DNA from: Bemisia tabaci
Lineage: Eukaryota > Arthropoda > Insecta > Hemiptera > Aleyrodidae
DNA length: 64,000 nt
Assembly: GCF_918797505.1 (NCBI RefSeq)
Contig: NC_092802.1
Coordinates: forward strand, 6,653,480 to 6,717,479
Direction: 5' to 3'
Below the pieces are notes generated by a model. The model worked only from the letters and a program-made list of their open reading frames with translations, was not told where the DNA came from and ran no database searches. A program made the position numbers and the translations under genes. This document shows, piece after piece, positions 58,130-64,000 of the stretch. The first letter of the stretch is position 1; each line of letters starts with the position of its first letter.

Positions 58130-58924
58130 AGATTATAGGTAATTTGGTAATATATCTTGTTATAATTCTACATTTTACAAACGAAGGATATTTTCATTCT
58201 CAGTGTACTCAGCAGTTTCTTTTTAAGCATGAAATTCATACCATTTCAGATACTTACAAACTCTGCATCGAAGAAATAAGCATTTTACATGGCACCGAAA
58301 CACGTGCATAGCTTTGGTGCCACATGTAAAAGGAGATGGCGACTGAAGTATATTTTTTCCACAGCAACCTCGCAAACAACACTATGAATAGGGTGGTCAA
58401 GTGTGAATCTATTGTCAGGAAGTATATTGACAGTCTGGTTCAGGCTGGAAACCGCTGGGCAACAAATCAGGACGATCCTTTGGTGCCAAGTCTCCTGGAA
58501 CAGTAATGATCGATTAAGAAAGACGGCACCCACGAGTCATAATTTCACATTGAAATTCCACGTTGAACACGTAGAAAACTTTGTAAATGTCTAAAAAAAC
58601 TACTGGGTAAGAAATTAGCGTTATTTTTCCATTCGAATCAGTAAATTTCAACTTCTCGCTACCAGAAAAAAATAGGAAAAAAAAAACCAAAATCGACGAT
58701 AGTCAAATTGGACATTGGGAACAAACTTATTTTAATGCATATTGACGAAATTGGACCTCAAACATTTTCTCTCCCTTCTGGCGCATGGCACTAATGAGGT
58801 TGTCAAAAATAGAATAAATTAAAGTTGAGTACTCCAAGAAAATCACTACATTGAAACATACACTGAAATTACCGATTTCCTGTGCGAGTCAATGTAATCT
58901 TGCGCTCCGATCTATTCTATTCTT
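58130..58924. other. No gene; one small hairpin
   Basis: CATGGCACC ... GGTGCCACATG at about 58289-58327 is the only structure seen. Confidence 0.35.
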
Positions 58925-58982
58925 AATCCTTAATTCTTGATCCTTGATCCTTAATCCTTATTATTCTTAATCCTTAATCCAA
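58925..58982 (+). repeat. ATCCTTA microsatellite
   Basis: Imperfect run of TTAATCCTTA-type units. Confidence 0.8.
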
Positions 58983-59784
58983 CGACTAGGTAGGGTCACA
59001 GGGGCCAGGCGCCAGGTGAGGATTCAATACCTCGAGGAGGTATAGAAATCACCATATAGAGACACATTTTCATTATAATGAAGGGGAAAAAAAATTCTGA
59101 GGTTCTTATGGAACAGCGAAATGTTCAATTCACGTAATGAACATTTTGATCTGCACAATCAAAAAATAACTGTTACACAGACCTAAACGCCCAATAATTG
59201 TGCGAACCGGGCAGAAAACAAGCCACCAAAATGAGGGCCTCAAAGGATACCTGAAAATTTTCACCATTTGGCAACAGAGCAGGGGGCAGCGAGCGCCTCC
59301 CCCCCCCCCCCGGTGGGGAGGGGCAGGGGGCACTGCGCCAAGCTGCACTTGTCGCGAACTAATCTTCGCATTCGGATTGAGGGTCACGTCCTGGCTACCA
59401 GCGTCTCGTCAACATCGCGTTTCGACCCTTCGCCAACCCCCACCCTCCCCTCAACACTCGATTCGTCGAATTAGAAAGCACTTGTCCCTCAGGATCGTGT
59501 GTGCCTCGTTTTTTTATAACGGAGGATCCAGAATCCAGGGTGCAGGGATCAAAACATCGAACCAGACCGCCGTCTCGAGTGCCTACGTATCTTGGGTCGT
59601 GCCTCCATTCGCGTGCCAAGAAAAAACAACGTATGTCGATCAACAGTGTCCTCCTGAGGAAATACGAATTTTCACGACATTTTTTCTTCGTATTTTTCTG
59701 GCGATAATCTATGTGTAAAAATTTAACTGAAAAAATATTCATTAATATTCTCAAATAACTAGGCAAGGTCGTAAAGTAGTGCTG
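58983..59784. other. No gene recognised
   Basis: Contains a C-run at 59299 and long but unrecognisable overlapping ORFs near 59200-59766. Confidence 0.3.
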
Positions 59785-59980
59785 CGGGATGATTGTTCAA
59801 ATTGGTAGACAAAGCTATAGACAAAGAGGACAAAAAGGATGTGAAGGGATCCTATTGGTGGGAGCGGGAGGTAAATGGACAAAGGATATAAACAGGGGAC
59901 AAGGTAATAGACTTACTGACGGCAACCCACGAAAGACCCGATAGAAAGTCCATCATTTTTTCCTTTAGTCTATAGGGACC

Positions 59981-60852
59981 TAGGGCCGGATTAAGGGGGT
60001 GGCCACATGGGCCGTGGCCCATGGCGGCAAATCTAAGGGAAGGCAAAAATTTGCAATTTTTTAAAGTGTAGGTATTAAAAAAAATCGGATTTACACAAAA
60101 AAAATTACAAACGAGAAAAAGCGACAAAATCGCTCATTTACTGAGAGTATAGTAATTTCTAATTTTGTCGTCTCTTAGTGATGCAAGAGACAGTGCCTTC
60201 AATTAGTCGAGTTAAGAGAGAAACCAAACACGCAATTTGGCCTGGAACGGCGCGACTTAGAGAGAAATGATAACGAGGACTTGAGATCAAAAGGAGAAGC
60301 CCTCGGCGCGGCGATCGGCATGTAACACATATTAGCGCCTACAAGACTGCACGAATACTTCTCGCTTTGCATCAATCACAGTGCGGTCATTGCGGTCAGC
60401 GAGAAATGGATAGCGCCTACAAGAAAGCATGAATACTTCACGCATTGCGCCAAACACAGTGCGGTCAGCGTGAAACGCATAGCGCCTACAAGACTACGTG
60501 AATACTTCACGCATTGCGTCCAACACGGTGCGTTCAGCAGCGGTCGGCGTGAAACACATAGCGCCTACAAACCTGTCTGAATTCTTCACGCTTTGCGCCA
60601 AACATGGAAGGCCTTGTCCACACAGAGATAGGTTTACGAAATTGAACTATCGCGCAAAATTCCGTGAACTTTTGCTAGTAGTGTTGACAGGGCTCTGCCA
60701 AAAAATGTGTTCAACACGAGTAAATGTATCTTATGCACACCTCCCCCGCTGGTACGTTCACTTGATGGTTTTTATCGAGTTTCAAAACGAATCAGAAGGG
60801 GGCGGCAAAATACAGGCCGCCCATGGGCGGCAAGTAGGTGAATCCGGCCCTG
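59981..60852. mobile_element. hAT-type element carrying the satellite, 8-bp duplication
   Basis: TAGGGCCGGATTAAGG start, AATCCGGCCCTG end, flanked by exact TAGGGACC at 59973-59980 and 60853-60860. Inside: GCCCATGGCGGCAA ends and four satellite units. No transposase. Confidence 0.85.
60334..60600 (+). repeat. Satellite array, 4 units of 69-79 bp
   Basis: AGCGCCTACAAG begins at about 60334, 60412, 60481 and 60560. Each unit continues GAATACTTCACGCATTGCGC with small changes. Same unit as 11632-11832. Confidence 0.85.
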
Positions 60853-61227
60853 TAGGGACCACCCATTTCATCCAATAGGATCGTTCCATACTCCTTGTGT
60901 CTTCCCTGTCTATCGCTTTGTCTATAAGTTCCAACAATCAGCACGCTGTGTCCATACTATTTTGCGGGGAAATCAAGGGCTAAAAATTCAAACATTTCAA
61001 TTTAAGTAAAAAATTTTGAATTCCTATGAGTATCAGTTCGAGATGGGGGGGGGGGAGTTTTTAGCTCAGGCAGATGCTTTGGAAAATACCTTGTTGCATA
61101 CAGTTCGGGCCACGGTTCTTGGGGTTTTTTTCTAGTTTTTTCAAAATATTAATATCTCATCGGAGAGAATTTTGCGATTCAAATGTTCATAAGCCGCTCT
61201 TCCTCAGCACGGCATCGGCAGTGAAAC

Positions 61228-61585
61228 ATTGGGAAAAAAACCACATTGGATCTAGAGTCCAGACTCTTGAAAACATTGACAAAGTTGGCTGAAGGTGCGA
61301 GACACGAAACCACAAAACCAGCAGAAAAAAAGAAGAAAGTTTCGAGTCTCGGAGAATCATTGGAAAAAAACACCTTGGAGCTAGAATTCAGACTCTTAAA
61401 AACATTGACAAGAAAAAATACTCTCGATTCAATCAGTTTTTTGCTTAAATCAAAAGGAAATCCGCTCAAATTAAGAGGCTTGGTTCTTGATTTAAGCAAA
61501 AATCCGATTGAATCAAGAGTATTTTTTCTTGTCGATGTTTTTAAGGGTCTGGACTCTAGATCCAATGTGTTTTTTTTCCGGTGTA
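61228..61585. mobile_element. MITE family A, with a duplicated left end
   Basis: One left end at 61228 and a second at 61359 precede a single complete core and right end. Confidence 0.7.
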
Positions 61586-62198
61586 ATAATAAGCTAGGAA
61601 AAAAATGCATTACGTAAAACCTGAAGGCCTCCTGTTGCATTATGGAGCATGGCAAATCAGAATACGAAACGACTGCATTTTTTCCCAACAGCCCGTTTAT
61701 CTTGGCTGACAAAACGTGTGGACAGCGTTGTCAAAAGCCTCCAACATCTCCATGAGGGTCTCTCCCTCTTTCTTGGTTTAACCTCAAGGAACCTTGTGCA
61801 ATTCGACGGAGGCAACACCGCGCGAGGCGCCGCGGTTACATTATTACGGGAATGGTGCACGGTGCTGTCGTCGGTAAAAATCGCGTATCTACGTACGGTA
61901 TCCTCGGAGCTGAAGGTGGTTCTTACTCAGCGCGTCGGAACGGTGCTCTAGCTTGGAGACGGGTGCATGAATGAACTCTTGCACTCTCCCCCTTCGCCAT
62001 CCCGCGGCCTCATTGGCGGATGCTAAAGCACCTGGCAGTGTCTCAAGGTCACTGGCGACTGCAAAATCCGCGACTGGTCGCGACTGCAGCCGTCCCGGGG
62101 CCCGAGTCCCGAGGTTGGCAATGCAACGAAGCAGCGCTGCGGGCTGCGACAAGCCACCGCCACGATTCGCGGGAAGAAATAAGGAATAACCAGAGTCC
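61586..62198. other. No gene recognised; GC-richer
   Basis: Overlapping ORFs on both strands around 61649-62190 lack motifs. Confidence 0.3.
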
Positions 62199-62391
62199 CA
62201 CTGGAAAAAAAGCATATTGGATCTGGAGTCCAGACTCTTAAAAACATCGACAAGAAAAAATACTCCTGATTCAATCATATTTAAGCTTAAATCAAGAGCC
62301 AAGCCTCTTAATTTGAGCGGATTTCCTTTTGATTTAAGCTTAAATCTGATTGAATAATGTTTTCAAGAGTTTGGACTCTAGATCCAATGTG

Positions 62392-62426
<35 letters not shown>

Positions 62427-62433
62427 CCCAGTG
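62199..62433. mobile_element. MITE family A
   Basis: CACTGG(A)n start; the right end holds a 25-base T run before CCCAGTG. Confidence 0.75.
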
Positions 62434-62444
62434 CCCTTTATACT

Positions 62445-62755
62445 TAGAGTTAAGACGATGTGAATCCATTTCTGATTGGTTCCCGTATTTCAGGCCTCCA
62501 CAGTGTCACAAACGGGAATAAAGATTACATTTCACCAATTGCAAAGATTATAATCTGGAATGGACCGGGGAATTACGAGCTCGGCAAGGATCAAGCGGAA
62601 TGAGAGAAAGAACGGAGATAGGAGTTTGAGAATGGGGCGATCAAAGATTACGAAAAACTGCCAATTTGTGTAATCTTTATTCCCGTTTGTGATTCCATGA
62701 GGGACGGGGGGGGGGGGGTGTCTTAACTCTCAGTATAAAGGAACTCTAGGAATAA
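62445..62755. mobile_element. Element K
   Basis: TTTATACTTAGAGTTAAGAC and the inverse TCTCAGTATAAAGGAACTCT, with two inverse ACGGGAATAAAGATTACA blocks. Confidence 0.65.
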
Positions 62756-63319
62756 CCACGGAAGGGAAGAGGGAATATCCGCGGAGAGTTCCACCGTCCG
62801 GAATAAAGGGTCGCGGGTCGCCCTCATGGTCGCTCTCTAAGATGATTCGTCAAGTTCTTTTACGTGGTCGAACTGGTGGTATGCGATTTATCGCATCGAT
62901 AGTGTCAAGCATCTTGGCAGATTCTGTTTTTTAGACGAAAGAAGGACATTAGCCCCCGCGCAGGAGCCTCAAGAATCATTTTAAACCAAAAAATTGCAAA
63001 ATTCAAAGAAAGAAAGCAGAATCCTGTTTGAAAAAAAAACCTCGCATTCGATACAGGAATCGATAACCGTACTCGATGTTGGCAAATATCGTTCTATGCT
63101 ATTTTTGAGGGCTTCCTTGAACCCACCTGAATCACAATGTATGGAGCCTTTTAAGGAAAGGAACTGTTGAAGGAACGACTGTAAATGCAAGCCAGAGTAG
63201 ATACACAGCCATCTTTGTTCAAAGCTTACATCAGAAGTTGGTAATCGAAAAACGTATTACGTTCAGAGCTCTGTTGCCAGTTTACGTGTTTATGGATCCC
63301 AAATTAGGAGGAAAGAGGG
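62756..63319. other. No feature recognised
   Basis: No gene or repeat seen. Confidence 0.3.
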
Positions 63320-63518
63320 TACTTTAGGAAAAAAGTCTCTTGGGTCTAGAGTTCAGAGAGCTTTAATCTGATTTTTGTCCTATAAAAAGAAAATCCACTT
63401 AAATTACGAGTTTTGGCTCTCGATTCGCGCCAAAATCCAATTGAATCGATAGTATTTCATGTATTATCAAATTTTTCACGAGTCTGAACTCTAGATCCAA
63501 GCGAATTTTCCACCAGTG
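63320..63518. mobile_element. MITE family A, diverged
   Basis: AAAAAAGTCTCTTGGGTCTA-like left end, CTCTAGATCCAAGCG and CACCAGTG right end. Confidence 0.6.
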
Positions 63519-63764
63519 ACTATGAAAACTCTGAAGCTCGCCGACCAATCGGAAAGCGCCAAACTTTTCCCGCGGAGGAAAGAGTGAGACGGTGATTATT
63601 CTAAAGCTCGGAGACAAACTTAACATATTCCCATTCTTTCCAGCGCCCGATTTCCGGGAGCTCTCGCGTCCCGGTTCGAAAGTTCAACTTCGGGAGAACA
63701 AAAGAAGACGGAAGGATCGCGGGCCTCATTGGAAAAGCCGGTCCACGTTACGGTGTCGAACGTA

Positions 63765-63894
63765 AATTGGACGTATTTCTATCAAACGGAACTATGTGTA
63801 TTATGACGTGAGCCGTGTTACACACATATTCTTATGGGCTCCAGGGCTCATGTCTTAATGCACATAGTTCCGTTTGAGAGAAATACGCCCAATT
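63765..63894. mobile_element. MITE family C, best copy
   Basis: AATTGGACGTATTTCTATCA start with its inverse at the end. Confidence 0.8.
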
Positions 63895-64000
63895 CAACTG
63901 CGGAGTCCCTCGTGTAATTATTGAAATTCAAAATCCGGCGGATCCAGTGCGGAAGTTGCGATAATTTCCACTCTCGACGCTACAAAAAGCCGAGGCTTGT

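Larger units (their letters stand above)
59785..60950. mobile_element. Foldback MITE interrupted by a hAT element
   Basis: AGACAAAGCTATAGACAAAG and GGATCCTATTGG on the left pair with inverses at 60885-60925. The hAT element at 59981-60852 lies between. Confidence 0.65.

Noticed and set aside
59200..59766. Overlapping ORFs of 172 and 123 residues
   Set aside because: Opposite strands, homopolymer runs and no recognisable motif.
61649..62302. ORFs of 100 and 137 residues near family A copies
   Set aside because: Partly inside MITE A and partly unrecognisable on both strands.

Overview
This window looks like nuclear DNA of an arthropod, most likely an insect. It is AT-rich, its genes have GT-AG introns, coding density is very low, and short inverted-repeat transposons are packed densely, many of them nested. 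The species cannot be fixed from the sequence. No bacterial operons, CRISPR arrays or rRNA genes were seen. Only two genes can be supported.

Gene 1 (minus strand, 14150 to 8236) is a secreted papain-family cysteine protease of the cathepsin L type. Its four coding exons join in frame to 343 residues: signal peptide, I29/ERFNIN propeptide, and a mature domain with Gln150, Cys156, His290 and Asn310 all present. Its introns are mostly transposon remnants, and one of them ends a few bases from the exon 1 splice donor.

Gene 2 (plus strand, 26249 to 33278) is a P-element/THAP9-like transposase of 1,157 residues. Two THAP zinc-finger exons, a tiny linker exon and one large exon splice in frame. A complete catalytic triad (D541, D614, E839) is visible. 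Diverged inverted repeats at 23738-24373 and 36194-37096 flank it, so it probably sits in an approximately 13.4-kb P-like transposon. That element in turn appears to have landed inside a 250-bp MITE.

The rest is a repeat landscape. I define recurring families A, B, C, D, H, I, M, N, O and S, single foldbacks, two hAT-type elements with 8-bp target duplications, a TA-flanked mariner-type foldback, a TAA-flanked Harbinger-type MITE, a 36-bp minisatellite of about 40 units (20035-21500), a 69-bp satellite, a tRNA-derived SINE-like segment, polypyrimidine tracts and perfect palindromes.

Layout: 1-7900 repeats; 8236-14150 protease gene; 14150-23650 foldbacks and minisatellite; 23650-37262 P-like transposon nested in a MITE; 37262-45300 MITEs and a possible TATA promoter; 45300-55400 low-complexity DNA, hAT elements and a CpG-rich patch; 55400-64000 more MITEs and the satellite-bearing hAT element.

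The most unusual signals are the tandem-THAP transposase with matching intron positions after both zinc fingers, and one satellite unit (GCGCCTACAA...TACTTCACGCATTGCGC) that recurs inside unrelated element types, as tandem arrays in hAT elements and as a head-to-head hairpin in family D.
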